Below, piece by piece: positions 18,709 to 28,010 of a DNA stretch of 64,000 nt (the first letter of the stretch is position 1; each line of letters starts with the position of its first letter). Where the stretch lies: contig NZ_JALHLE010000007.1 in NCBI RefSeq assembly GCF_022832385.1, forward strand, positions 124,001 through 188,000, read 5' to 3'. Origin of the DNA: Novosphingobium album (ex Hu et al. 2023) (GTDB lineage Bacteria > Pseudomonadota > Alphaproteobacteria > Sphingomonadales > Sphingomonadaceae). A model generated the notes under the pieces. That model was given only the letters and a program-made list of their open reading frames with translations, was not told the origin of the DNA and did not search any database. The position numbers and the translations under genes are program-made.

Positions 18709-20229
18709 TCATGTGGCCTTGGTCTTCTGGAACAGCTTGCGGTCTTCGGGCCCGAACGCCTTCTTCCAGATCACCCACATGTAGGAACCCAGGATGGCCG
18801 GGATACCGAAGGCGAGTTCGGCCCATTCCGGCAGGTACTGCGTGGCGAGATAGCCCAGCACCACGGCCGGTGCCGCCGCCCAGATCAGCGCCCAGCGCCA
18901 GTTGTTGATTCGCTGCCCCAGAAGGCGGGCCAGCATCTGCGACTTGATGATCGAAGCCAGTCCCAGCGACAACATCAGCGCGGCCGCGGCTGCGGCTGCC
19001 TGATAGAGCGAGTTGTAGCCGAAGCGCTGCATCAGGAGGATACCCCCCAGAGTCAGCAGCGCCTGCAAGCCGATCGTGAACAACGAGACGACAAGGTTCC
19101 GCACCCGCGCCATGTAGATCAGCGCCGCTTCGCTGACCACGGCGGTAGCCGCCACCACTTCGGCCGCAAGCAGGAACGCAAGTGCCCCGGTGCCACCCAC
19201 AAATTGGCGCCCGATCAGCCCCATTACGCCTTCACCCGGGATCGCAAGAGCCAGCGCGATGCCTGCCTGTGCGGCCGTGATCCAGAAGCCGACCTGGCAG
19301 ACCTGGCGGGCAATCGCGGCGTAATCCTTTTTCTTGAGATTGCGCGTGATCACCGGGCCAAGCACGGGTTCGAAGCTCGTCTTCAGCTTCTGCGGCAGGC
19401 TCGCCACCTGCTGTGCGGCGTAGTAGACACCGACGGCGGACGGCGGGGCCAGAAAGCCGAGCAGCAGGATATCGACGCGCCGCGTGCCCCATTCGATCGC
19501 ATCGGCCAGCGCGATCGGCATCGACCGCATCGCCAGACGGTGCATTTCCCCCGGCTGCGGCCGCCATCCGTGGGGGAGGCCATATTCGCGGAAGAACGGG
19601 ATAAACGCAGTCAGCGCAGCGGCGAAGATCGAAGACAGGTAAGCCAGCGTCAGGCCGCTTTCGGGCGCAATCCAGATCATCGCGCCCGCCATGATCGATA
19701 TCGTCCACGGCTCGACGATCGCGCGCGACCAGACAGTCGGGCTGATGCGCAGGCGATAGGCCAGTGCGGCCAGCCAGATCTCCGTCAGTGTCAGCGGCGG
19801 AATGGCGATGACGATCAGCCGGTCGATCTGGCTGTATTCGCCGCCCGGAAACATCGGCGCCGGCACCAGATAGAAGAACAGCGCGGCCGCGCAGGACGTG
19901 AGCAGGGCGAGGATCGTGCCATCGGCGATCACGTTGGCGGGATGGACCTGGCCCTCGGTGTCGGACAGCCGCTGCGCCAGACCGCGCTTCTCGCCCATCG
20001 TGCAAAGCATCGAGGTCAGTTCGATCACCACCAGCGCCGACGCGAAACGGCCGAGCGCGGCGGGACCGTAGGATGCGGCGCGGCCTGCAATAAACAGGAA
20101 CGGGATGCGCGCGGCGAGGCGCAGGAAGAAGCCGAAAAAGTTCGTTCGTCCGCCCTTGGCCAGAGCCGCGATGTCGTCGTTCTCGCGTTTTTCGGTTGCC
20201 GCGTCGTCGCGGCTCGTCATCTCGCTCAA
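18709..20229 (-). CDS. Polysaccharide-type flippase (MOP superfamily membrane protein)
   Basis: 506-aa integral membrane protein with about 12-14 hydrophobic segments and the general layout of Wzx/PST exporters in the MOP superfamily, which flip lipid-linked sugars across the inner membrane. Recognisable pieces are the amphipathic first helix (FFGFFLRLAARIPFLFIAGR) and the central EWGTRRVDILLLGFLAPPSA, VGVYYAAQQVASLPQKL. Its TTG start (20229) has AAGGGGAG upstream and overlaps the gpsA stop (TTGA), so it is translationally coupled to gpsA; an ATG three codons in is the alternative. No glycosyltransferases are adjacent, so the cargo is unknown. Confidence 0.8.
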   Translation of the reverse strand: MSEMTSRDDAATEKRENDDIAALAKGGRTNFFGFFLRLAARIPFLFIAGRAASYGPAALGRFASALVVIELTSMLCTMGEKRGLAQRLSDTEGQVHPANVIADGTILALLTSCAAALFFYLVPAPMFPGGEYSQIDRLIVIAIPPLTLTEIWLAALAYRLRISPTVWSRAIVEPWTISIMAGAMIWIAPESGLTLAYLSSIFAAALTAFIPFFREYGLPHGWRPQPGEMHRLAMRSMPIALADAIEWGTRRVDILLLGFLAPPSAVGVYYAAQQVASLPQKLKTSFEPVLGPVITRNLKKKDYAAIARQVCQVGFWITAAQAGIALALAIPGEGVMGLIGRQFVGGTGALAFLLAAEVVAATAVVSEAALIYMARVRNLVVSLFTIGLQALLTLGGILLMQRFGYNSLYQAAAAAAALMLSLGLASIIKSQMLARLLGQRINNWRWALIWAAAPAVVLGYLATQYLPEWAELAFGIPAILGSYMWVIWKKAFGPEDRKLFQKTKAT

Positions 20230-21221
20230 AGAGCGAACTCCCCTTCTGCACGCAACGGACGCGCCAGCAGATCGGTTACCACGACCGCGGCCGGTGCTTC
20301 ACCAGAGAGCAGGCGGCACACGGCATCGACGATCGGCATCTGGATGCCCTCGCGGCGCGCAAGGTCCGCCAGCACCGGGGCCGTCGCCGCGCCTTCCGCG
20401 ACGCTGTTCTTTCCCGACAGCGCCTCATCGGCGGTCAACCCCTGCCCCAGCGCTAGGCCGAGCGAGAAGTTGCGGCTGGAAGTGGACGAGCAGGTCAGCA
20501 CCAGATCGCCGAGGCCGCACAGGCCCGACAGTGTTTCCGGCCGCGCCCCGCGCGCAAGGCCAAAGCGCAGCATTTCGGCATAACCACGCGCGATCAGCGC
20601 CGCCCGCGCGTTTTGGCCGAGCTTGAGCCCGTCAACCACGCCGCAGGCAATGGCCAGCACATTCTTGACCGCGCCGCCGATCTCAGCCCCGATCACGTCG
20701 TCCGAATAATAGGGCCGCAGCGCCGGACGGGCGATGACGGGCGCCAGCCGGTCCCACTGCTGCTCTCCGCCAGAGCAGGCAAGTGTGACGGCCGTCGGCA
20801 ATCCCGCAGCTACTTCGTGCGCAAAAGTCGGGCCGGAGAGCACCGCGAGCCGCGCGTCAGGCGCGGCATCGGTGGCGACATCGGCCATGAGGCGCCCGGT
20901 GCCCGCCTCGATCCCCTTGGCGCACAGAACGAGATCACGATCCCCTTGCGGCAACCCGGCGATCACCGAAGCCAGGAACTGCGCGGGCACGACCACCAGC
21001 AGCACCGGCAGCTTGGCGAGTTCGGCTAGGTCGCTTGTCGCGCGAATCGTATCGGCCAGTCCGGCACCCGGCAGGTAGAGACCATTGCGATGCTCGGAGT
21101 TGATCTGCGCGACCAGATCGGCCTCACGCGCCCAGAGCAGGACATCGCTGTCGTCGCCTGCCAGCGACTGCGCCAGCGCCGTGCCCCAGGCACCAGCGCC
21201 GATCACCCCCACCTTGCTCAT
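20226..21221 (-). CDS. gpsA: NAD(P)H-dependent glycerol-3-phosphate dehydrogenase
   Basis: Reduces dihydroxyacetone phosphate to sn-glycerol 3-phosphate for phospholipid synthesis. 331 aa, full length. The Rossmann loop [18 protein letters not shown] starts the protein; [52 protein letters not shown] (catalytic Lys) and [16 protein letters not shown] are family blocks. Start 21221 is fixed by the Rossmann fold and by the ATGA overlap with the tsaD stop; the frame extends upstream inside tsaD but is not used. Middle gene of the tsaD-gpsA-flippase operon. Confidence 0.96.
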   Translation of the reverse strand: MSKVGVIGAGAWGTALAQSLAGDDSDVLLWAREADLVAQINSEHRNGLYLPGAGLADTIRATSDLAELAKLPVLLVVVPAQFLASVIAGLPQGDRDLVLCAKGIEAGTGRLMADVATDAAPDARLAVLSGPTFAHEVAAGLPTAVTLACSGGEQQWDRLAPVIARPALRPYYSDDVIGAEIGGAVKNVLAIACGVVDGLKLGQNARAALIARGYAEMLRFGLARGARPETLSGLCGLGDLVLTCSSTSSRNFSLGLALGQGLTADEALSGKNSVAEGAATAPVLADLARREGIQMPIVDAVCRLLSGEAPAAVVVTDLLARPLRAEGEFAL

Positions 21222-22297
21222 GCTTTCACTCCTGCCCCTCGCACGGCCTCTGCATCCGGATCGAGCGGCCAGCGCGGCCGCGCCGATACGTCGAGCGGGT
21301 CCGACTGGCCGCGTTCGAACCGTTCGATCCCGGCCCACGCGATCATCGCCGCATTGTCCGTACACAGGGCCAATGGCGGTGCAATGAACGGAAGATCAAA
21401 CTCGGCGGCCAGACTTTCCAGCGCGCCACGGATCGCGGTGTTGGCCGCAACGCCGCCCGCCACCACCAGTGCGTTGACGTGACCAACGCCCTTGAGCGCC
21501 TTTCGCGTGCGGTCGATCAGGCAGTCTATCGCCGCCTGCTGGAACGAGGCGGCAATGTCGGCGTCTGTATAGGCCGACGGGATCACGCTGCCCGCAACGC
21601 AGCCCTGCACTGGCAGCGGCATGTTCTGCTTGGCGCGCAGCACCGCGCTTTTCAGACCCGCGAAGGAGAAATGCGGCTCCGCGCTGCCCATCAGCGGACG
21701 CGGCAGCGGCACTTTCTTCGCGTCGCCCTGCGATGCCAGCCTTTCGAGCGCGGGACCGCCGGGATAGCCGAGGCCGAGCACCTTGGCCGATTTGTCGAAG
21801 GCTTCGCCCAGCGCGTCGTCGATCGTCGTGGCCAGGCGGCGGAATTCGCCCACACCTTCGACCAGCAGGATCTGGCAATGCCCGCCCGAGACCAGCAACA
21901 GCAGATAGGGATATTCAAGCTCCGCATCGGCGAGGCGCGGCGACAATGCGTGGCCTTCCAGATGGTTGACCGCGATCAGTGGCTTGTCTGCCGCCATCGC
22001 CAGTGCCTTGGCGGTCACAAGACCGACCATTACGCCGCCGATCAGGCCGGGACCGGCAGTGGCGGCAATCGCATCGACATCGTCCAGCGTCATGCCCGCG
22101 TCCGCCAGCGTTGCCTCGATCATCGGCGCCAGCCGCTCGGCATGGGCGCGCGCGGCAATCTCGGGCACGACGCCACCGTAGGGCCGGTGCACCTCGTCCT
22201 GCGAGGCGATGCGCTGGGCCAGAATGGTGCGCTCGCTGGTCACCAGCGCGGCCGCCGTTTCATCGCAGGAAGATTCTATGCCGAGAACTATCCTCAT
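21218..22297 (-). CDS. tsaD: tRNA threonylcarbamoyltransferase TsaD
   Basis: Forms N6-threonylcarbamoyladenosine at position 37 of ANN-decoding tRNAs, with TsaB/TsaE/TsaC. 359 aa. Motifs: [16 protein letters not shown] at the N-terminus, the metal-binding histidines in [51 protein letters not shown] and the ATP loop [16 protein letters not shown]. Start at 22297 ([13 protein letters not shown]) because the longer frame to 22390 would overlap the divergent hemC. First gene of the minus-strand operon; divergent from hemC with a ~60-bp spacer that must contain both promoters. Confidence 0.96.
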   Translation of the reverse strand: MRIVLGIESSCDETAAALVTSERTILAQRIASQDEVHRPYGGVVPEIAARAHAERLAPMIEATLADAGMTLDDVDAIAATAGPGLIGGVMVGLVTAKALAMAADKPLIAVNHLEGHALSPRLADAELEYPYLLLLVSGGHCQILLVEGVGEFRRLATTIDDALGEAFDKSAKVLGLGYPGGPALERLASQGDAKKVPLPRPLMGSAEPHFSFAGLKSAVLRAKQNMPLPVQGCVAGSVIPSAYTDADIAASFQQAAIDCLIDRTRKALKGVGHVNALVVAGGVAANTAIRGALESLAAEFDLPFIAPPLALCTDNAAMIAWAGIERFERGQSDPLDVSARPRWPLDPDAEAVRGAGVKA

Positions 22298-22356
22298 CCC
22301 AATCTTCTTTGGCCGCACTTCCCCTGAACGGCAATGGCGGGTAGCAGAAGCCGCCC

Positions 22357-23304
22357 ATGGAATCGCAAACACATAGTTCAAACCAGACATTTCGCCTCGG
22401 CACCCGCCGTTCGCCGCTTGCGATGGCGCAGGCCGAGGAAGCGCGCGACCGGCTGGCGGAAGCGCATGGAATCGATCCGGCGCATATAGAGATCGTGGCG
22501 GTTACCGCCAGCGGTGATCGCATCCAGGATCGCGCGTTAGCCGAAATCGGCGGCAAGGCGCTGTGGACCAAGGAACTCGACGCCTGGCTCGCGGCGGGCG
22601 AGATCGATTTCGCGGTGCATTCGGCCAAGGACGTGGAAACGCTGCGCCCCGAACTCTTCGCGATCGGCGCCGTGCTCCCGCGCGAGGACGTGCGCGACGT
22701 GCTGATCGGCGCGGAGAGCATCGCCGCCCTGCCGCAAGGCGCTGTTGTCGGCACCAGCGCCCCGCGTCGCGCCGCGCAACTCTTGCACGCCCGGCCAGAC
22801 TGCAAGGTCGTGACCTTCCGGGGCAATGTCGCCACCCGCCTCGCCAAGCTGGCGGCCGGAGAAGCCGACGCTACCTTCCTCGCCGCCGCCGGGCTCAAGC
22901 GGCTGGGCGAGCACGGCACCGGCCACCCGCTCGACGAGGAGCACTGGCTGCCCGCCCCCGGACAAGCCGCGATCCTGATCGAATGCCGTACGGAAGACAC
23001 GCGTACCCGCGCCTTCCTATCCGCCGTCGATCATGCCCACAGCCGTGCCACCCTGCTGGCCGAGCGCGCGCTACTCGCGGCTCTCGGTGGGAACTGCCAC
23101 AGCCCGATTGCGGTGCTCTCCCGCATCTATGGCGAAGAACTGGAGATGCGCGCCGCGCTCTACAGCCCCGACGGAGCCGAGCATGTCGAAGGTCATGCCC
23201 GCTTCGCTGCCGGAGACGAGCAAGGCCCCGCCCGCCTCGCGGCTGATCTGCTGGCCCGCGCGGTTCCCGCCATTGCCGATCATTTCGACGGGCCCGGCAG
23301 CTGA
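22357..23304 (+). CDS. hemC: Hydroxymethylbilane synthase (porphobilinogen deaminase)
   Basis: Polymerises four porphobilinogens into hydroxymethylbilane in haem biosynthesis. 315 aa. Sequence marks are [20 protein letters not shown], the [20 protein letters not shown] block with the catalytic aspartate nearby, [20 protein letters not shown], and [12 protein letters not shown], where the cysteine (near residue 246) attaches the dipyrromethane cofactor. It precedes hemD by one base (TGA then C then GTG), so the two are coupled. Divergent from tsaD. Confidence 0.96.
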   Translation: MESQTHSSNQTFRLGTRRSPLAMAQAEEARDRLAEAHGIDPAHIEIVAVTASGDRIQDRALAEIGGKALWTKELDAWLAAGEIDFAVHSAKDVETLRPELFAIGAVLPREDVRDVLIGAESIAALPQGAVVGTSAPRRAAQLLHARPDCKVVTFRGNVATRLAKLAAGEADATFLAAAGLKRLGEHGTGHPLDEEHWLPAPGQAAILIECRTEDTRTRAFLSAVDHAHSRATLLAERALLAALGGNCHSPIAVLSRIYGEELEMRAALYSPDGAEHVEGHARFAAGDEQGPARLAADLLARAVPAIADHFDGPGS

Positions 23305-23305
23305 C

Positions 23306-24028
23306 GTGACGATCCCGGTGCTCGTCCTGCGGCCCGAACCGGGCGCGGCAGCGACCGCGGGGCAAGCCCGGGCCATGGGACTCGATGCCCATGCATACCC
23401 GCTGTTCTCCGTGCGTCCGCTGCCTTGGCAACCCGTGCCACGAGAGGACGTGGATGGCTTGCTTCTGGGCAGTGCCAACGCCCTGCGCCACGGCGGCGAG
23501 GCTCTGGACCTCTATCATGGACTTCCAGCCTATGCGGTCGGTGAAAAAACGGCCGAAGTCGCCCGTACCGCCGGCTTCGACGTCGTGACTGCCGGGAAAG
23601 GCGGATTGCAGCAGGTTCTTGCCGGCGTGCGGCCGGAGCACCGCCGCCTGCTTCGCCTTGCGGGGCGCGAACGGGTCGATCTTGCCATTCCGGCAAGCGT
23701 TACGATTACCACGCGCGAGGTCTATGCCAGCGAGCCCCAGCCCATGCCGCCCGGTCTGGCGGAACACCTCAACAGTCCCGCAATCGTCCTGCTCCATTCC
23801 GGCGAAGCGGCTGCCCATTTCGCACGGTTGTGCGACCAGGCTGGAATCCGCCGAAACCTGATAGGAATCGCCGCCATCGGACCGCGCGTTGCCGCGCGCG
23901 CCGGACAGGGCTGGGCCGCCCTGCGGAGCGCTGTGCAGCCCGATGATTCTGCATTGCTGGCCTTGGCGGCGCAGATGTGCGAAGAAGCCTGCTCGGGATC
24001 ACGTTCACAACTGCCAGAACAAGGATAA
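23306..24028 (+). CDS. hemD: Uroporphyrinogen-III synthase
   Basis: Cyclises and inverts ring D of hydroxymethylbilane. 240 aa. HemD sequences are poorly conserved; this one is assigned from length, position directly after hemC, and weak family features: an N-terminal VLVLRPEPGAAATAGQARAM, the central PAYAVGEKTAEVARTAGFDV and the late NSPAIVLLHSGEAAAHFA and IGIAAIGPRVAARAG. The frame is open upstream inside hemC, but the GTG at 23306 immediately after the hemC stop gives the normal N-terminus. Followed without a gap by the mitofilin-like gene. Confidence 0.9.
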   Translation: MTIPVLVLRPEPGAAATAGQARAMGLDAHAYPLFSVRPLPWQPVPREDVDGLLLGSANALRHGGEALDLYHGLPAYAVGEKTAEVARTAGFDVVTAGKGGLQQVLAGVRPEHRRLLRLAGRERVDLAIPASVTITTREVYASEPQPMPPGLAEHLNSPAIVLLHSGEAAAHFARLCDQAGIRRNLIGIAAIGPRVAARAGQGWAALRSAVQPDDSALLALAAQMCEEACSGSRSQLPEQG

Positions 24029-24976
24029 ATGCAGGAATACTCCGCCACAACCGCGTCAGCTTCCGGCCGTCCGCGTTCGCGCAGCATCACCGTATTCATT
24101 GCCCTGATGGCTTTCATTCTGGGCGCGGCGTTGGTTGGCTGGGCCACCTCGCGTGGGTACCTGCAGGGTGTCCTGACTGCCCCTGATGCGCAGGAAACAA
24201 CGGAAGCCGTGGCCGAAACGCTGGAGGAACCGTCGGCACTCGCCGACGCGGCCACCACCCCGGCACCACAGACTCCAGCAGCACAGATGGCCGCTATCAG
24301 TTCGGTCGAAGGCCGCCTTGCGATGCTGGAAGACCGGATTTCGCGCCTCGATTTCCAGACCGACGCCGCATCGGGCAACGCCGCTCGCGCCGAGGGCCTG
24401 CTGATCGCCTTTGCCGCGCGGCGCATGATCGACCGGGGTGAGCCGCTCAGCTACGTCGCCGACCAGCTCAAGCTGCGTTTCATGAATGCCCAGCCGCGCG
24501 CCGTCGACACGATCATCGCCTTCAGCAAGAACCCGGTCACGATCGATGAGCTTTCCGCTCGTCTGGAAGCGCTGTCTCCGGGCCTTACCGGCGTTGAGAA
24601 CAAGGAAAGCCTGTGGGAGCGCGCACGTCACGAACTTGGTGCCCTGTTCGTGATCCGGCGTGATTCCTCGACGTTGGTCTCCCCTTCCGCACGGATTGAC
24701 CGGGCCAAAGTGATGCTGACGGCAAAACGCATTAGCAAGGCTGTCGCCGAAGTCGAGCGCCTGCCCGGCGCTGCCCAGGCCCAGACATGGATCGCCGACG
24801 CGCGCCGCTACGAGGACGTGCAGCACGCTCTCGACCTGCTGGAGACCACCGCAATGCTGGAGCCGACGCGCCTCAAGGATGCCGAAGGCCACAAGGTCGA
24901 TCAGCCAAGCCCGCTGGCCACGCCGACACCAGCAGCAACGCCTGCAGCAAGCGAGCCAGTGAAGCCGACAGGTTGA
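24029..24976 (+). CDS. Mitofilin (Mic60)-like inner-membrane protein
   Basis: 315 aa. A basic N-terminus (SASGRPRSRS) precedes one transmembrane helix (ITVFIALMAFILGAALVGWA), an acidic Ala-rich linker, a coiled-coil-like segment (SVEGRLAMLEDRISRLDFQT) and a C-terminal helical domain containing RAKVMLTAKRISKAVAEVER, the mitofilin-signature region. Alphaproteobacteria carry this gene next to hemC/hemD, as here; in mitochondria and purple bacteria the family shapes inner-membrane curvature, in other species its role is open. The ATG abuts the hemD stop (TAAATG), so it is cotranscribed. Converges on the UbiH gene. Confidence 0.82.
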   Translation: MQEYSATTASASGRPRSRSITVFIALMAFILGAALVGWATSRGYLQGVLTAPDAQETTEAVAETLEEPSALADAATTPAPQTPAAQMAAISSVEGRLAMLEDRISRLDFQTDAASGNAARAEGLLIAFAARRMIDRGEPLSYVADQLKLRFMNAQPRAVDTIIAFSKNPVTIDELSARLEALSPGLTGVENKESLWERARHELGALFVIRRDSSTLVSPSARIDRAKVMLTAKRISKAVAEVERLPGAAQAQTWIADARRYEDVQHALDLLETTAMLEPTRLKDAEGHKVDQPSPLATPTPAATPAASEPVKPTG

Positions 24977-24994
24977 AGGCTGAAGGCCCGAATC

Positions 24995-26239
24995 TTACCC
25001 CTGCAGCAGTTCCGGCAGCTTGCCAGACATTCCACGCGCCTCATCCATGAAGAAGCGCTTGAGGGTGGGCATGCGCTGGACCGCGCCCATGCCGAGGCGG
25101 CGCACCGCGCTCGGCAGCTTGCCGGGAATGCCGAACAGGCGCGTGAGGCTGTCCGTCACCGACATGACCATGAAGCTGTCGAGGCTGCGCCACTTCTCGT
25201 AGCGGGCCAGCAGTTGCGCGTCCCCCGGCTCAAGGCCGAGGCGCATGCCTTCGGTCAGCACTTCCACCAGCGCGCCAACATCGCGCAGGCCAAGGTTCAA
25301 CCCCTGCCCGGCGATCGGATGCATCCCGTGCGCGGCATCGCCGATCACGGCGAGGCGCTGGTCGATGACCTTGGCGGCATGATGGAACTTCAACGGATAG
25401 CTCATGCGCGGGGCAGCGAGTTCGATCCCGCCCAAAACGCCATGCATGCGCGCGGCGACTTCGTTGACGAACATCGCATCGGTCATGGCGATCGCGCCCG
25501 CCGCATCCTTTTCCGCCACGGTCCAGACCAGCGCGCTGCGGTGGCGGCCCTGCTCGTCATCGAGCAGTGGCAGCAGCGCGAAGGGCCCGGCCGGATAGAA
25601 AATTTCCCACGCGGTGCCGTTATGCGGCTTTTCATGGAACAGCGCCGTCACCATGGCGCGGTGCCTGTAATCCCACTTCGCCATCGAGAAACCGGCGTCG
25701 TCGCGCGTGGGTGACTGGCGCCCTTCCGCCGCAACCAGCAACGAGGCGCGCAAAATCCGTCCGTCGCTCAGTTCCACTTCGACGCCGTGCGGGCCCCGGT
25801 CGCGGCGCACCGCCTCCGTCTTTACATGCCAGGCGATATTGGGCTCGTCCTTCGCCGCATCGAAAAGCGCGAGGCGCAGGTCGCGGTTGAAGAACATCCG
25901 GCCCAGCGAGCCTTCAGCGGGCTTGGGCGTGAAGTCGATCTGACCGGGCTTCATCCCGTCGGTGACGGCGATGGAATCGATCGCACAACCGAGCGGCGCA
26001 AGCCTGTCGCCCAACCCGATATTGGCGAAGAGATTCCAGCTTGCGGTCGAGATCGCCGAAGCGCGCCCGTCCGCGCCTTCGGCAACGAGGTCAGCCGGAT
26101 CGGCACGGTCCACCACATGGCTGGTGATCCCTGCCCTGGCGGCTGCCAGCGCCAGCGTCATGCCGACGAGGCCGCCGCCCAGGATGATCAGATCGCGGGT
26201 TTCCCCCGCAGGCTTCGCAGTCGTATCCGAGTCGCTCAT
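24995..26239 (-). CDS. UbiH/UbiF/COQ6-family FAD-dependent hydroxylase
   Basis: 414-aa flavin monooxygenase, probably hydroxylating the aromatic ring in ubiquinone synthesis. It has the FAD Rossmann loop IILGGGLVGMTLALAAARAG, GRASAISTASWNLFANIGL near residue 60, and the flavin/ribityl motif VIGDAAHGMHPIAGQGLNLG followed by LRDVGALVEVL, all typical of UbiH-type proteins. Which ring position it acts on cannot be told. Start at 26239 (MSDSDTTAKPAGETRD) because it overlaps the phosphatase stop (ATGA); the longer frame lacks family sequence. Confidence 0.9.
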   Translation of the reverse strand: MSDSDTTAKPAGETRDLIILGGGLVGMTLALAAARAGITSHVVDRADPADLVAEGADGRASAISTASWNLFANIGLGDRLAPLGCAIDSIAVTDGMKPGQIDFTPKPAEGSLGRMFFNRDLRLALFDAAKDEPNIAWHVKTEAVRRDRGPHGVEVELSDGRILRASLLVAAEGRQSPTRDDAGFSMAKWDYRHRAMVTALFHEKPHNGTAWEIFYPAGPFALLPLLDDEQGRHRSALVWTVAEKDAAGAIAMTDAMFVNEVAARMHGVLGGIELAAPRMSYPLKFHHAAKVIDQRLAVIGDAAHGMHPIAGQGLNLGLRDVGALVEVLTEGMRLGLEPGDAQLLARYEKWRSLDSFMVMSVTDSLTRLFGIPGKLPSAVRRLGMGAVQRMPTLKRFFMDEARGMSGKLPELLQG

Positions 26240-27912
26240 CGAGCGCAGGTATCGGCCTCCGAACCATCGATGTCGAGACATGTTCCGTCCCAGGTGCCCG
26301 CCGGTTCCTTCAGGCCGACAAGCGCGGCCAGGGTGGGCGCAATGTCCACGGTTTCGACCGGTGCGGGCTGTTCTTCGCCCGCCATGCCCTTGCGCCAGAA
26401 CACGATCGGCACACGGCGGTCATAGTCCCATGGGCTGCCGTGCGTGGCGACATAGCCGGGCGCCGGATCGGCAACCCCCACCACGCCACGCCGGGTCATC
26501 ATCAACACTTCGCCCGAACGCTCAGGATCAAACGACGCGCGCACGCGCTGGACCATCGTCCAGTCCTGCGGATCGCCCTGCGGCACGGGTACGGCCTTAA
26601 GTTCTTCCGCGGTATATACCGCCTCCACTTCGGGATTGGCCTTGAGCAGCGCCACCAGCGCACTGGTCACCTTCTTGCGCTGCTTCGCGGTCAGGCCGGC
26701 CCCCAGGTAGATGTCACCCGAACTGCCCGCCCCGTAAAGGAGCTTGCCTTCTGGCGCAGTGATACCGGTTGCTCTGGATACCGCGTCTGAGAGCGCGTCG
26801 TCCTTGAGATCCGCGCTGATGCGCTTCGCGGCGGCATAGCCCTCCTGATTGAGCCGCTCGGGGGCATCGAATCCACCATGGTCCGCACTGAGCACTACGG
26901 CATAGTCAATTCCGCGCGCATCGAGTGCGTCGAACAGCTTGCCAAGCGTGGCATCGAGCTGGGCGAGCTGAATGCACATTTCCACGCCCTCGTGCCCGAA
27001 GGCATGGCCGACACGGTCGGTCTGCGAAAAGCTGACCGAGAGTACATCGGGCACAGCGTCCTTGCCCATGCCCAGCTCGTCGACCATGCGGATCGCGAGA
27101 TCTCCGGTCGCGGCATCGAGGCGCGGCCCGCCCGCATAGGTGCGGTAGTCCTCCGGTTTTAGCGGGAAGCGATAGGTGCCGATGGTGAAGTCCTTGACCT
27201 TCACCGCATGATCGACCGCGCCGCAGAATCCGGGAACCGGCAGGTCGCCGTCGCCGGCATCGACCAGTCTGGCCACGGCAGCATTCTCGACCTCGACGGC
27301 GGGTGAGATCTTGCGGTCCTCGAACGTGGTGAAGCCCTTGCCCTCGAACCAGTACACGGCGTCGGTGTCATGCCCACTCATCATCACCGCCGCACGGTCC
27401 TTGGCCGAAACGGCTGCGTTGATCGTGGCGGGATTGGCCTTCTTCATCAGGTCGCCCAGCGTGGGAGCCTTAAGGTGTTTCGGCGAGACGACCGGGTTCT
27501 TCGAAGTGCTGGCGGGGTTCGCCTCGTCCTCGACGCAGTAAACCTTCTTGTCCTTGCGGCCGATGCCGGGGACGTACCAGTTGTTCGCGACGATACCCGT
27601 GCGCGCGGGGTGGACGCCGGTCAGCAGCGTCGAGTGACCCGGACAGGTCTCGGTCGCCGCGTGCGACTGGTAGCCGCTGGGGAACACCGCGCCTTGCAGC
27701 AGCCGCTCGAAGCCTTTGGAGAAATGCGCGCGGTACTGCGCGAAGAGATCGGCCGAGAACTGGTCCACCGAAATGGCCACGATCAGCCGGGGCGGAGCGG
27801 CAGGCGTGCCGGCCTCGGCCGCCGGAGCAGCGGCAGGCGTCTCATCCGCCAGCGCCGGACTGGTAAAGGACAGCGCTGTGGCAAGGGCAATGAGCGGAAG
27901 GGCGAGACGCAT
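26236..27912 (-). CDS. Exported alkaline phosphatase of the PafA-like, threonine-nucleophile class
   Basis: 558-aa periplasmic metallophosphatase. Signal peptide (MRLALPLIALATALSFTSPA LADE region) then an Ala/Pro linker. The metal site VAISVDQFSADLFAQYRAHF and the nucleophile block HAATETCPGHSTLLTGVHPA identify the class: threonine replaces the serine of PhoA. LSVSFSQTDRVGHAFGHEG and YAVVLSADHGGFDAPERL supply further zinc ligands, and VATHGSPWDYDRRVPIVFW closes the site. Family members act on a broad range of phosphomonoesters. Start 27912 follows GGAACT; the frame continues upstream but into the divergent DsbD gene. The stop overlaps the start of the UbiH gene by four bases, so an unlikely pair shares a transcript. 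Confidence 0.9.
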   Translation of the reverse strand: MRLALPLIALATALSFTSPALADETPAAAPAAEAGTPAAPPRLIVAISVDQFSADLFAQYRAHFSKGFERLLQGAVFPSGYQSHAATETCPGHSTLLTGVHPARTGIVANNWYVPGIGRKDKKVYCVEDEANPASTSKNPVVSPKHLKAPTLGDLMKKANPATINAAVSAKDRAAVMMSGHDTDAVYWFEGKGFTTFEDRKISPAVEVENAAVARLVDAGDGDLPVPGFCGAVDHAVKVKDFTIGTYRFPLKPEDYRTYAGGPRLDAATGDLAIRMVDELGMGKDAVPDVLSVSFSQTDRVGHAFGHEGVEMCIQLAQLDATLGKLFDALDARGIDYAVVLSADHGGFDAPERLNQEGYAAAKRISADLKDDALSDAVSRATGITAPEGKLLYGAGSSGDIYLGAGLTAKQRKKVTSALVALLKANPEVEAVYTAEELKAVPVPQGDPQDWTMVQRVRASFDPERSGEVLMMTRRGVVGVADPAPGYVATHGSPWDYDRRVPIVFWRKGMAGEEQPAPVETVDIAPTLAALVGLKEPAGTWDGTCLDIDGSEADTCAR

Positions 27913-28010
27913 TTGGGGGGAGTTCCTTGAATTGTCGGCGCAATGCAGGCAGATGCGTCGATGACCGGATCGCGCGACAAGCGCAAGAGCCCCCAACGCA
28001 CGGAAGCTTG